Positions 8,245-15,036 of a DNA stretch of 18,235 nt are shown piece after piece (within the stretch, counting starts at the first letter, position 1; each line of letters begins with the position of its first letter). The DNA comes from DASRBO01 sp035653595. Lineage in GTDB: Bacteria; Actinomycetota; Acidimicrobiia; Acidimicrobiales; JAJPHE01. The notes beneath the pieces are model-generated. The model was not told where the DNA came from. It worked only from the letters and a program-made list of their open reading frames with translations, and searched no databases. Both the position numbers and the translations under genes were made by a program. Location: positions 1 through 18,235 of the forward strand of contig DASRBO010000087.1 in NCBI GenBank assembly GCA_035653595.1, given 5' to 3'.

Positions 8245-10863
8245 ATGCCGAATCATTCGAATGCCTCGGGCCGGCCCCAGAACGGAGCACGGCCGGCGCC
8301 TGGCGGTGGGGGAGGAGTGACGGGGCGTCGGACTCGGAGCCCATCGGCCCGAGCCCGGGTCCTCGGCCTCAGCACCGCCTTGGCCGTGTCGGCAGCCCTC
8401 GCCCTGCGATCGGCCATGTCGTCGCCGGGGACGACCCATGCGCCGATGGTGCTGACCTGGTGGGTGTTCGTCCCTGCCTTCATGCTCACCGAGGCCTTGA
8501 TCTTCCATATCGAGATCCGGCAGGAGGCCCACTCCTTCAGTCTGAGCGAGCTGCCCCTGGTCATCGGCTTCTTCTTCGCGTCGCCGTTGGCTCTGGTGGT
8601 CGGGCGACTCCTGGGCCACCTGATCTACCTGGTCCTGGTCCGGCGTCAAGCCCTGCTCAAATTGCTGTTCAACCTCTCCTCGTTCGCGGCCGAGACATCC
8701 GTGGCCATCCTGGTATTCCGGTCTCTCAGCGCCGGTGACGGCCCGACCCATCCCCAGGCTTGGCTTGCCATCTTCGTTGCCGTGCTTGTCGCCGACGGAC
8801 TGGGCATGGTTGCGGTCACCGCAGCGATCCGATGGCACGGAGGCCGGAGCCGCATGAGCTCGGTACTCACCACCGGCGGGTTCACCGCGGTGGTCAACAC
8901 CAGCCTGTCGATCCTGGCTGCCGTCATCTTGTGGGTCAGCCCCTGGGCCATGCTCCTGTTCGCCCTGGTGGCGGTCATCGTGGCGCTGGCCTATCGTGGC
9001 TATGCGGGGCTCAACCAACGCTTCTCCAGCCTGCAGCTCCTCTACGACTTCACCCGGATGGTCGGAGCTTCGATACGGGCGGAGGCGGTCATGGACCAGG
9101 TCCTGGCCGAGGCGCGCAAGCTCCTGCGGGCCGCCGTAGCCGAAGTCATCCTCGTGGACGAGCAGACGGCGCAGCCAATGCACCGTTTGAGCAGCCCGGG
9201 CACCGGCACCGCGTCCCAGACCTCGACCTATCCGCCGCCTATGGGCTTGGAAGCCGAGTGGGTCTGGCAGGAGGTTGTGAACAACCGCCGCCCGGTCGTC
9301 ATACCTCGAGGCAGTCGCAACGACAACTTTGTGTCCTTCCTGAGCGCTATCGGGGTGCGGGACGCCATCGTTGCCCCGTTGCTTTCCGAGGGGCAGGTCG
9401 CCGGTGCCATGCTGGTGGCTGACCGACTCAGCGACGTCAGCACCTTCGACGGTAGCGACCTGCAGCTGTTCGCCACCTTGGCGAACCATGCCAGCGTGGC
9501 CTTCGAGAACGGCCGCCTGGTGGAACAACTTCGCCGCGAGGCCAATGACCGTCGGTACGAGGCCCTCCATGACTCGCTCACCGGTCTGGCCAACCGCTCG
9601 CTGTTCCTGCAGCAGGTGGCGACATTGCACTCGCTGCTGCCAGAGCAGCGCGGACAGTCAGCGATCATGCTGATGGACCTCGACCGATTCAAGGAGGTCA
9701 ACGACACCCTCGGCCACCACAACGGCGACCTCCTGCTCCGGGAGGTTGCCAGCCGGCTGCTGGCCACCTTGCGGCGGGAAGACACCGTAGCTCGACTGGG
9801 CGGGGACGAATTCGCTGTCCTGCTGCCCGCGCTCCCCTCCGTCGACGAAGCCATCGCCGCCGCCGAGCGGGTCGTAGATGAGCTCTCGAGGCCATTCCGC
9901 CTGGAGGAGCTGTCCGTGGACGTGGGGGTGAGCATCGGCATCGCCATCAGCCCCGACCACGGGCATGATCCCACAACGCTCCTCCAGCGTGCCGACGTCG
10001 CCATGTACGAAGCCAAAGCGGCGGACAAAGCGGTAAGTCTCTATTCGCCCGACCGCGACAATTACAGCCCGAGCCGGCTCACCATGGTCGCCGAGCTGAG
10101 AGAGGCGATCGCCGCGGGAGAGCTCCTCGTCTATCACCAGCCCAAGGCGCGTCTGGAGGATGGCCGGGTGACCGGCACGGAGGCACTGGTGCGTTGGCGC
10201 CACCCTGACCGTGGACTGATCGGTCCGGATGAGTTCATACCGATGGCCGAGCAGACCGGCCTCATCGTGCCGCTGACGTCCTTCATGATCGAGGAGTCGC
10301 TCAAGCAGTGCCGGCGCTGGAGAGCCGACGGTTACGACCTTGGCGTATCCGTGAACCTGGCCGTCCGAAGCCTTCTCGACACCGACCTGCCCCTCTGGGT
10401 CTCGGACATGCTGGCCCAGGTCGACGTGCCGGGGGAGTGCCTTACTCTGGAGATCACCGAGTCGGGCGTCATGGCCGATCCCTCCCGCACCATCAGCGTG
10501 TTGGAGCGTCTGGCGGCGATAGGCGTGAAGCTCAGCGTCGATGACTTCGGCACGGGGTACTCCTCGCTGTCCTACCTTCGCCGACTACCGGTCCACGAGG
10601 TGAAGGTGGACCGGTCCTTCGTGTTTTCCATGATCTCGGACCCCGGCGACGCGACAATCGTGCAGTCAATCATCGAGCTTGGCCGCAACCTCGGTCTGCG
10701 CACCGTTGCGGAAGGGGTGGAGGATCAGCTGTGCTGGGATCACCTACGCGCCATTGGTTGCGATGAAGCCCAGGGATACTTTCTCAGCCGTCCGATCCCC
10801 GCTGAGGCCATCAGCCGGTGGCTGGCTCAGCGAGACCAGTTCAGACTGAAGGCAGCGGTCTGA
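8245..10863 (+). CDS. Membrane GAF-GGDEF-EAL cyclic-di-GMP turnover protein
   Basis: 872 residues from ATG 8245. TTG 8131 would give 910, and GTG 8317 (after GGGGGAGGA) is also possible; the extra N-terminus is low complexity. About seven membrane segments, starting around residue 40, form an integral-membrane sensor region. A GAF-like domain follows (LLYDFTRMVGASIRAEAVMDQVL onward). The GGDEF domain has an intact GGDEF at 519-523, and RRED (510-513), five residues before it, fits the product-inhibition I-site RxxD. The EAL domain has EALVRW at 646-651, plus DDFGTGYSSL and VDRSFV. Both catalytic signatures look intact, so it could make c-di-GMP (diguanylate cyclase), degrade it (phosphodiesterase), or switch between them according to the membrane/GAF signal. 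It lies downstream of the protease gene, close enough for co-transcription. Confidence 0.9.
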   Translation: MPNHSNASGRPQNGARPAPGGGGGVTGRRTRSPSARARVLGLSTALAVSAALALRSAMSSPGTTHAPMVLTWWVFVPAFMLTEALIFHIEIRQEAHSFSLSELPLVIGFFFASPLALVVGRLLGHLIYLVLVRRQALLKLLFNLSSFAAETSVAILVFRSLSAGDGPTHPQAWLAIFVAVLVADGLGMVAVTAAIRWHGGRSRMSSVLTTGGFTAVVNTSLSILAAVILWVSPWAMLLFALVAVIVALAYRGYAGLNQRFSSLQLLYDFTRMVGASIRAEAVMDQVLAEARKLLRAAVAEVILVDEQTAQPMHRLSSPGTGTASQTSTYPPPMGLEAEWVWQEVVNNRRPVVIPRGSRNDNFVSFLSAIGVRDAIVAPLLSEGQVAGAMLVADRLSDVSTFDGSDLQLFATLANHASVAFENGRLVEQLRREANDRRYEALHDSLTGLANRSLFLQQVATLHSLLPEQRGQSAIMLMDLDRFKEVNDTLGHHNGDLLLREVASRLLATLRREDTVARLGGDEFAVLLPALPSVDEAIAAAERVVDELSRPFRLEELSVDVGVSIGIAISPDHGHDPTTLLQRADVAMYEAKAADKAVSLYSPDRDNYSPSRLTMVAELREAIAAGELLVYHQPKARLEDGRVTGTEALVRWRHPDRGLIGPDEFIPMAEQTGLIVPLTSFMIEESLKQCRRWRADGYDLGVSVNLAVRSLLDTDLPLWVSDMLAQVDVPGECLTLEITESGVMADPSRTISVLERLAAIGVKLSVDDFGTGYSSLSYLRRLPVHEVKVDRSFVFSMISDPGDATIVQSIIELGRNLGLRTVAEGVEDQLCWDHLRAIGCDEAQGYFLSRPIPAEAISRWLAQRDQFRLKAAV

Positions 10864-10905
10864 GCCAGGTTCCGACCGTGCTCGAGGGCGCTGGCGCGCG
10901 CGAAG

Positions 10906-10951
10906 TGTAGACACCGTAGACGCTGGCTTGTAGACAGTGTAGACTCTGGGC
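10906..10951 (+). promoter_or_regulatory. Tandem 23-base repeat with four GTAGAC motifs; leaderless promoter/operator of the TA module
   Basis: GTAGAC occurs at 10907, 10916, 10930 and 10939: two pairs, 9 bases apart inside a pair and shifted by 23 bases. The two 23-base units (10906-10928, 10929-10951) agree at 18 positions. TAGACT (10940-10945) is a TANNNT-type -10 whose predicted start falls on the antitoxin GTG at 10953, so the mRNA would be leaderless. TAGACG (10917-10922) sits at a 17-base spacing as the -35. The 23-base period equals a hexamer plus a 17-base spacer, so the repeat may also create a second overlapping promoter. Antitoxins of this kind usually autoregulate, so the repeats may be operators. 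The repeat and spacings are seen; the function is inferred. Confidence 0.6.
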
Positions 10952-10952
10952 C

Positions 10953-11498
10953 GTGACTCGGACGGTGGCTCAGGCCCTCAAGATCCTGGCGGAGCGGACG
11001 GCGGAGGACCCTGACCTGGCCCAGGCGGTCGTCTTTCTGGCCGAGGCCGCCGAGGGCCCCCAGGATCCGCTCGGCGCAGTCCCCGACGGGGTCCGAGTCG
11101 CCGCCCGGCGGGTGAACGACCGGCGGCTCAGGGACAGGCGCCAGCTGGCCGCCCGCTCGGCGCTCGACACGGCCGAGGTGGTGGCCATCGTCGATTCCAT
11201 CAGCGACCGCAAGGGGGTCGATCGGCGCCGCCAGCGCGGTCAACTGCTGGCCTGGCGGTCCGGGTCGCGGGCGCTGCACCCGGACTGGCAGTTCGACCCC
11301 CGGCGGGGCGACACCCGGCCCGGCCTGGCCGTTGTCCTGGCCGCCCTGCGGGCGTCGAGCCCCGACCCCGAGGCGGCCGATGCCCTCATGCGCGCCCCTC
11401 GGGCCGACCTCGACGGCCGGAGCCTGGCCGACCTGTTCGCCTCCGGACAGACCGACACGGTCGTGCGCCTGATTCAGGCCGCCTCCGAGCAGTCCTGA
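10953..11498 (+). CDS. Antitoxin of Xre/MbcA/ParS type (partner of RES toxin)
   Basis: 181 residues, GTG start with no ribosome-binding site but a -10 hexamer 7 bases upstream, consistent with leaderless translation. The N-terminal half is helical and charged. Residues about 70-100 (TAEVVAIVDSISDRKGVDRRR) may hold the DNA-binding helix-turn-helix. The C-terminal half has the toxin-binding-domain pattern of MbcA-type antitoxins: HPDWQFDPRRGDTRPGL, a helical stretch with DPEAADALM, a LDGRSLADLFASG motif and a final VVRLIQAA helix. It should neutralise the RES toxin encoded next by covering its active site, and probably represses the shared promoter at the GTAGAC repeats. The stop codon overlaps the proposed CTG start of the toxin. 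Assignment rests on the C-terminal pattern plus the neighbour; the N-terminus alone would not identify it. Confidence 0.72.
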   Translation: MTRTVAQALKILAERTAEDPDLAQAVVFLAEAAEGPQDPLGAVPDGVRVAARRVNDRRLRDRRQLAARSALDTAEVVAIVDSISDRKGVDRRRQRGQLLAWRSGSRALHPDWQFDPRRGDTRPGLAVVLAALRASSPDPEAADALMRAPRADLDGRSLADLFASGQTDTVVRLIQAASEQS

Positions 11499-12118
11499 CC
11501 GAGTTCCCCACCCGGCGGCCGCCCGGTCTACGGGTTTCGCCGTCGCCGGGGTCGTGGTGGAGGATCGACCCGGCGCCCCCGGAGCGGTGGGACTGGCAGC
11601 CGCACCCCCGTCCGGTCGGCCGGTTCGACCCCCTCTCCGGCCGGTTCCGGGTCCGCTACGCCGCCAGCCGACCGGCGGCGGCCGCCCGCGAGCGGTTCCC
11701 CGGACGCGTCCTGACCGAGGCCGACGGCGATCTGTTCCTGGTGGAGCTCGACTCCATGCCGGCGTCGCTCGACCTGACCCGACAGGCGGTCCTCGATGCC
11801 CTGGGTCTGGACGATCGGGTGAGCACCGGGCGGATCGAAGCCGCCGGGCGGGCCGATCCCGACCCCTTGCTGGAGACCTGCGGGAGGCTGGCCGATGCCG
11901 TCTTCGACTGGTGGCAGCGCCACCCCCCGCCACTCGTCTACCGCACCCGATCGATGCCTTCGATCGCTCGCAGCGTCGCCTTCACGGCCCCGGCCGCGGC
12001 CACGGCCACGGCGGCGCCGGCGGTCGTGTCGGTCAGACGGCTGGCGGAGGCCACCGCCCTCCACGCCCACCTGGTGGTCCGGGCCGGCTTCACCGTGCCT
12101 CCGGCCTGGTTGGAGTGA
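11495..12118 (+). CDS. RES-domain toxin (NAD+-degrading type), probable CTG start
   Basis: 207 residues if translation starts at CTG 11495, which overlaps the antitoxin TGA as CTGA. There is no in-frame ATG, GTG or TTG between the catalytic N-terminal part and GTG 11741. Starting at 11741 would remove 82 residues, including most of the RES signature. From the CTG the protein begins (M)TEFPTRRPPGLR, then WWRID (Arg23), VGRFDP (Arg43), RYAAS (Tyr55), ARERF (Glu66) and later LVYRTRSMPS (Ser153). The Arg-20-Arg, Tyr-11-Glu and late Ser arrangement matches RES toxins such as mycobacterial MbcT, which destroy NAD+. Expected effect: growth arrest or death when not bound by antitoxin. Alternatives are a frameshift or sequencing error at the junction, or a degenerate toxin whose real start was lost. 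The unbroken RES frame argues against decay. Confidence 0.7.
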   Translation: MTEFPTRRPPGLRVSPSPGSWWRIDPAPPERWDWQPHPRPVGRFDPLSGRFRVRYAASRPAAAARERFPGRVLTEADGDLFLVELDSMPASLDLTRQAVLDALGLDDRVSTGRIEAAGRADPDPLLETCGRLADAVFDWWQRHPPPLVYRTRSMPSIARSVAFTAPAAATATAAPAVVSVRRLAEATALHAHLVVRAGFTVPPAWLE

Positions 12119-12158
12119 GGCGGGGACCCGGGCCGGGGGCGGCCAGCCTTCCCGCCTT

Positions 12159-12164
12159 TAGGAT
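12159..12164 (+). promoter_or_regulatory. Candidate -10 element of the glycan operon
   Basis: TAGGAT fits the TANNNT -10 pattern and stands out in GC-rich DNA. The start site, 7 bases downstream, would be at or next to 12171, itself a GTG codon (GTGGTG at 12168-12173). No good -35 hexamer was seen. This is the best promoter candidate between the toxin gene and the flippase gene. Confidence 0.35.
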
Positions 12165-12170
12165 GTCGTG

Positions 12171-12263
12171 GTGAGAGTCGGCTCCGGTGCCCGGGTCACC
12201 ACCCGGCGGAGGTCGAGCTGCGCCCAGCAGGCACGTGCCGGGGCCCTCGACCCGGCCCGCTGA
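12171..12263 (+). CDS. Possible leaderless upstream ORF, 30 residues
   Basis: The GTG at 12171 coincides with the start site predicted from TAGGAT (12159-12164), so it could be translated without a leader. It encodes a basic 30-residue peptide (MRVGSGARVTTRRRSSCAQQ..., one Cys) and stops at 12261-12263, ten bases before the preferred flippase start (GTG 12274). Such small leaderless frames ahead of operons exist in actinobacteria and can couple translation to the next gene. No family match is claimed. It could be meaningless, since open frames are long in this base composition. Confidence 0.25.
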   Translation: MRVGSGARVTTRRRSSCAQQARAGALDPAR

Positions 12264-12273
12264 TCGAACGGCG

Positions 12274-13788
12274 GTGACCGAGGAGACCCTGGGACCCCTC
12301 GAGGCCGAGTCGGCGACACCGGCCCCCCCGCCGGGTCCGCTGTCGGCCCAGGTCCTGCGCAGCTTCGCCAACCGGTTCGGCACCCGGATCCTGGTCGGTG
12401 GCCTCCAGCTGGGGGCCTTCGCCGTGCTGGCCGCCCACCTGGGCCCGAGCCGGGCGGGCGTCTACACATTCGCCGTCGGCTTCGCCGCCCTCTTCCAGCC
12501 GCTGGTCACCTTCGGGCTGCGGGCGGTGGCCCTGCGGGAGATCGCCCAGGGCCGGGCCACCGAGTCCCAGCTGCTCCCCAACGTGTTGTACCTCCGGCTG
12601 GTGGTGGCCGGCCTCACCTATCTGTTGCTGTGGGGGGTCGTCGCCCGGATCGGCTACACCCCGGCGGAGCGGTCGGCCGCCCTGGTGGTCGGCCTGGTAC
12701 TGGTCCCCTCCGCCCTGCGCAGCTTCGACGTGGCCTTCGAGCTGCGCCTGCGTCTGGGCTGGGTCTCGATCGCCGACCTGGTGGAGTCGGCCGCCTTCTG
12801 CGGGGGCACTATCGCCCTCGCCCTGTCCCACGCCGGCACCCTGGCCTTCGCCTGGCTGTACTTCGGGGTCAACCTCGCCTACGTGGTGGTGGTGAGCGGG
12901 GCGGCCTGGCCGGTGGTCCGGCCCCGCTGGCGCCCGCAGCCGGCGGCCTGGCTGCCGCTGGTCAAGGCGGCGGCGCCGGTCGGCCTGGCCGGGGCCTTCG
13001 TGGCCGCCTACTACCGCATCGACATGGCCATCCTCGCCGCCCTCAAGTCCCAGGCGGTGGTGGGCCAGTACGGGGTGGCCTACCAGCTCTTCGACGCCAT
13101 GAGTGTCGTCCCCGGCCTGGCCGCCCAGGTGGTGGGCCCGGTCTTCGCCCGCAGCTTCGCCGCCGGGCCCCAGCTGCTGGCCGACCGCCTCGGCCGGGCC
13201 CTGCGCCTGGGCTGTCTGTGGCTGGTGCTCACCGGGGTGGGCGGGGCCATGGTGGCCTGGCGGGCCCTGCCGGCCCTGCCTGGCCTGGGCCGCTACCACG
13301 GCGCCGGGGTCGCCCTGGCGGTGCTGGCTCCGGGGGCGGGGCTGATCCTGTTGAACACCATGATCTCGGCCGCCCTGATCCACGCCCACCTCCAGCGCCG
13401 GCTGCTGGCCGTGTCGGCCATGGTGCTGGTCCTCAACGTGGGCCTCGACGCCGCCCTGATCCCCCCCTTCTCCTACGTGGGGGCGGCGGTGGCCACCGTG
13501 GTGTCCGAGGTGGCGGTGGTGGTGGCGTCGCTGGGCCTGCTGGTGCGCGGCCTCGGGGTGCGCCTGGCGGTGCCGGGGCTGGGCCGCATAGCGCTGGTCG
13601 GCGTGGTGCTGGCGGTGTGCCTGGGGGCCGGCTACCTGGTGCACCCCTTCGTCCAGCTGGCCATGGGGGCGGTGGCCTTCGGGGTGGGGGCCCTGGCCAT
13701 CCGGGCGGTGGCATGGGGGGAGTTGGCGGGGGCGATAACTCCCCTCAAGCGCCAAGCAGGAGATCCGCCGCCGATCGGTAAGAATTAA
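12274..13788 (+). CDS. Polysaccharide flippase (Wzx-like, MOP superfamily)
   Basis: 504 residues from GTG 12274, or 533 from GTG 12187; the extra 29 residues are low-complexity Pro/Arg/Gly. The protein is an integral membrane protein with about twelve or more hydrophobic segments. It opens with LRSFANRFGTRILVGGLQLGAFAVLAAHLGPSRAG, here split as VLRSFANRFGTRILVGG and LGPSRAGVYTFAVGFA, the typical first-helix region of Wzx/RfbX-type lipid-linked oligosaccharide flippases. A central AAYYRIDMAILAAL motif and a late repeat of the bundle support a full-length transporter. Role: moving a lipid-linked glycan across the membrane for surface polysaccharide or glycoprotein assembly. It heads the four-gene operon; the next start codon is 5 bases after its stop. 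Substrate not predictable. Confidence 0.85.
   Translation: MTEETLGPLEAESATPAPPPGPLSAQVLRSFANRFGTRILVGGLQLGAFAVLAAHLGPSRAGVYTFAVGFAALFQPLVTFGLRAVALREIAQGRATESQLLPNVLYLRLVVAGLTYLLLWGVVARIGYTPAERSAALVVGLVLVPSALRSFDVAFELRLRLGWVSIADLVESAAFCGGTIALALSHAGTLAFAWLYFGVNLAYVVVVSGAAWPVVRPRWRPQPAAWLPLVKAAAPVGLAGAFVAAYYRIDMAILAALKSQAVVGQYGVAYQLFDAMSVVPGLAAQVVGPVFARSFAAGPQLLADRLGRALRLGCLWLVLTGVGGAMVAWRALPALPGLGRYHGAGVALAVLAPGAGLILLNTMISAALIHAHLQRRLLAVSAMVLVLNVGLDAALIPPFSYVGAAVATVVSEVAVVVASLGLLVRGLGVRLAVPGLGRIALVGVVLAVCLGAGYLVHPFVQLAMGAVAFGVGALAIRAVAWGELAGAITPLKRQAGDPPPIGKN
13779..13785 (+). promoter_or_regulatory. AT-rich junction, possible internal -10
   Basis: TAAGAAT, overlapping the end of the flippase gene, lies 7 bases before the ATG at 13793 and resembles a -10 element for a leaderless transcript. 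No -35 was found, and no ribosome-binding site precedes this ATG. It is the only AT-rich patch in several kilobases of the operon. Confidence 0.3.
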
Positions 13789-13792
13789 CTCA

Positions 13793-14425
13793 ATGTCCGG
13801 GGTCGACTGGCGGCTGACCGCCCGACGCTTCTACCTGCTGCCCCTGCGGGGCGCCTACCGGGCGGTGCGGGACTCCCGTTTCGGGGCCCTGGCCCGCCTG
13901 GCGCCGGTGCAGCGGGCACTGCGGACCCTGCGTCCGGTGATGGACCCGGTCGACGTCTTCGCCGTCCTCGACGCCATCGAGGCCAGGGGCGTCGCCGTGC
14001 ACCTGATGGGCGGCTGGGGCGTTGACGCCCTGGTGGGGCGCCAGACCCGCCAGCACCTCGACCTCGACGTCATCTGCGCCATGGGCGAGGTGGCCGCCAT
14101 CGACGCCGCCCTGTCCGGCCTCGGCTACCACCAGGACCACAGCGAGCCCGGCTTCGTCCCCGAGTGCCCCATACCGGCCCGGCGCTTCTACACCGACGCC
14201 TCCGAGCGCAGGGTCGACGTGCATCTGATGGAGCCCGGTCTCGACCTGGGGGTGGGCCCGGTCTTCGCCGAGGGCAGCATCGCCGGTCGGAAGGTGGGCT
14301 GCCTGTCCGGGCCGGCCCAGCTGGTTTTCACCCATGGCGACTACGAGCCCAACCCGGCCGACCGCCACAACCTGGTCGTCATGTGCGAGGCCCTCGACCT
14401 GCCGCTGCCGGCCCGGTTCCGGTGA
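13793..14425 (+). CDS. Nucleotidyltransferase-fold protein (lincosamide/aminoglycoside 2''-adenylyltransferase family)
   Basis: 210 residues, ATG start 5 bases after the flippase stop. A basic N-terminal part (LTARRFYLLPLRGAYRAVRDSRF) precedes the domain. The core has HLMGGWGVDALVGRQTRQHLDLDV: Gly73-Gly74 and the metal-binding pair Asp90 and Asp92 of the nucleotidyltransferase (Pol-beta) fold. RVDVHLM near residue 145 is a candidate third acidic position, and NPADRHNLVVMCEAL matches the C-terminal helix of this group. The family includes enzymes that adenylylate lincosamides and aminoglycosides, but many members are chromosomal and of unknown substrate. Its place between flippase and glycosyltransferase genes argues for a role in modifying a glycan, lipid carrier or metabolite rather than resistance; that is inference. 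An AT-rich patch (GGTAAGAATTAACTCA) just upstream may be an internal promoter. Confidence 0.8.
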   Translation: MSGVDWRLTARRFYLLPLRGAYRAVRDSRFGALARLAPVQRALRTLRPVMDPVDVFAVLDAIEARGVAVHLMGGWGVDALVGRQTRQHLDLDVICAMGEVAAIDAALSGLGYHQDHSEPGFVPECPIPARRFYTDASERRVDVHLMEPGLDLGVGPVFAEGSIAGRKVGCLSGPAQLVFTHGDYEPNPADRHNLVVMCEALDLPLPARFR

Positions 14426-15036
14426 GCGGCCCCGATCTGGGCCAGGTCTCGCGCCGGCTGCGGGCCAAGGGCCGCCAGCTGCGCCGGAGGGGCCAGCCGA
14501 TGTCGGTCCTGGTGGTGCCGGTGCCCGAGGTCGACCAGGTGGTGGGCGGGTGGCGGGAGCGCCTCGACCCCAGCTCGGCCCAGGGGATGCCGGCCCATGT
14601 CACCGCCCTGTACCCCTTCCTTCCCCGCCGGCTTATCGACGCCGACCTCCAGCGCGACCTCGCCCTGGTGGCGGGGGCCACCTCTCCCTTCGGGTTCCGC
14701 CTGGAGCGGCTGGGGCGCTTCCCCGGGGTCGTCTACCTCGCCCCCGAGCCGGCCGAGCCCTTCGTCTCCCTGACCAGGGCCCTGGTGCGGCGCTGGCCGT
14801 CATGTGTCCCCTACGACGGCGCCTACCCCGACGTGGTCCCGCACGTGACCATCGCCGTGGGGGAGGAGCCCCCCGCCCTCGCCGGCGCCCTGCAGTCGGT
14901 GCTGCCCATCGAGGCCAAGGCCGACCACCTGCTCCTCATGGTCGAGGAGGACGACGGGCGCTGGAGCACCCGGGCCACCCTGCCCCTCGGGACCGCCGAC
15001 CTGGACCGCGAGCCATGGCCGGGGACGGGGCGGTAA
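14422..15036 (+). CDS. 2H phosphoesterase (2'-5' RNA ligase superfamily)
   Basis: 204 residues. The start is GTG 14422, whose GTGA overlaps the previous stop, so translation is coupled. A basic N-terminus (RRLRAKGRQLRRRG) is followed by strand MSVLVVPVPEV. The two HxT motifs that define the 2H fold are present: His59/Thr61 (AHVTALYPF) and His141/Thr143 (PHVTIAVGE). Length is close to that of typical family members (about 180-200). 2H enzymes open 2',3'-cyclic phosphates, hydrolyse ADP-ribose 1'',2''-cyclic phosphate or act on 2'-5' linkages; the substrate cannot be read from sequence. It sits between the nucleotidyltransferase and glycosyltransferase genes and overlaps the latter by 22 bases, so it is firmly part of this operon. 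It may repair or trim a nucleotide-activated intermediate, or be an RNA enzyme carried along. Confidence 0.85.
   Translation: MSGPDLGQVSRRLRAKGRQLRRRGQPMSVLVVPVPEVDQVVGGWRERLDPSSAQGMPAHVTALYPFLPRRLIDADLQRDLALVAGATSPFGFRLERLGRFPGVVYLAPEPAEPFVSLTRALVRRWPSCVPYDGAYPDVVPHVTIAVGEEPPALAGALQSVLPIEAKADHLLLMVEEDDGRWSTRATLPLGTADLDREPWPGTGR

Noticed and set aside
11400..11500. Programmed frameshift fusing antitoxin and toxin
   Set aside because: The toxin frame is -1 relative to the antitoxin, but no slippery heptamer or strong downstream structure was seen; a coupled CTG start is simpler.
11554..12174. 206-codon plus-strand frame (GTG 11554) over the toxin gene
   Set aside because: Arg/Pro/Gly-rich composition typical of a shifted frame; the overlapping frame carries the RES motifs.
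12196..13755. 519-codon minus-strand frame opposite the flippase
   Set aside because: Long but Gln/His/Gly-rich and without domain pattern; a GC-driven shadow of the membrane-protein gene.
13793..14425. Acquired antibiotic-resistance gene
   Set aside because: The fold and motifs match the lincosamide/aminoglycoside transferase family, but base composition equals the neighbours, the gene is embedded in a glycan operon, and no mobile element is present. Resistance is not supported.
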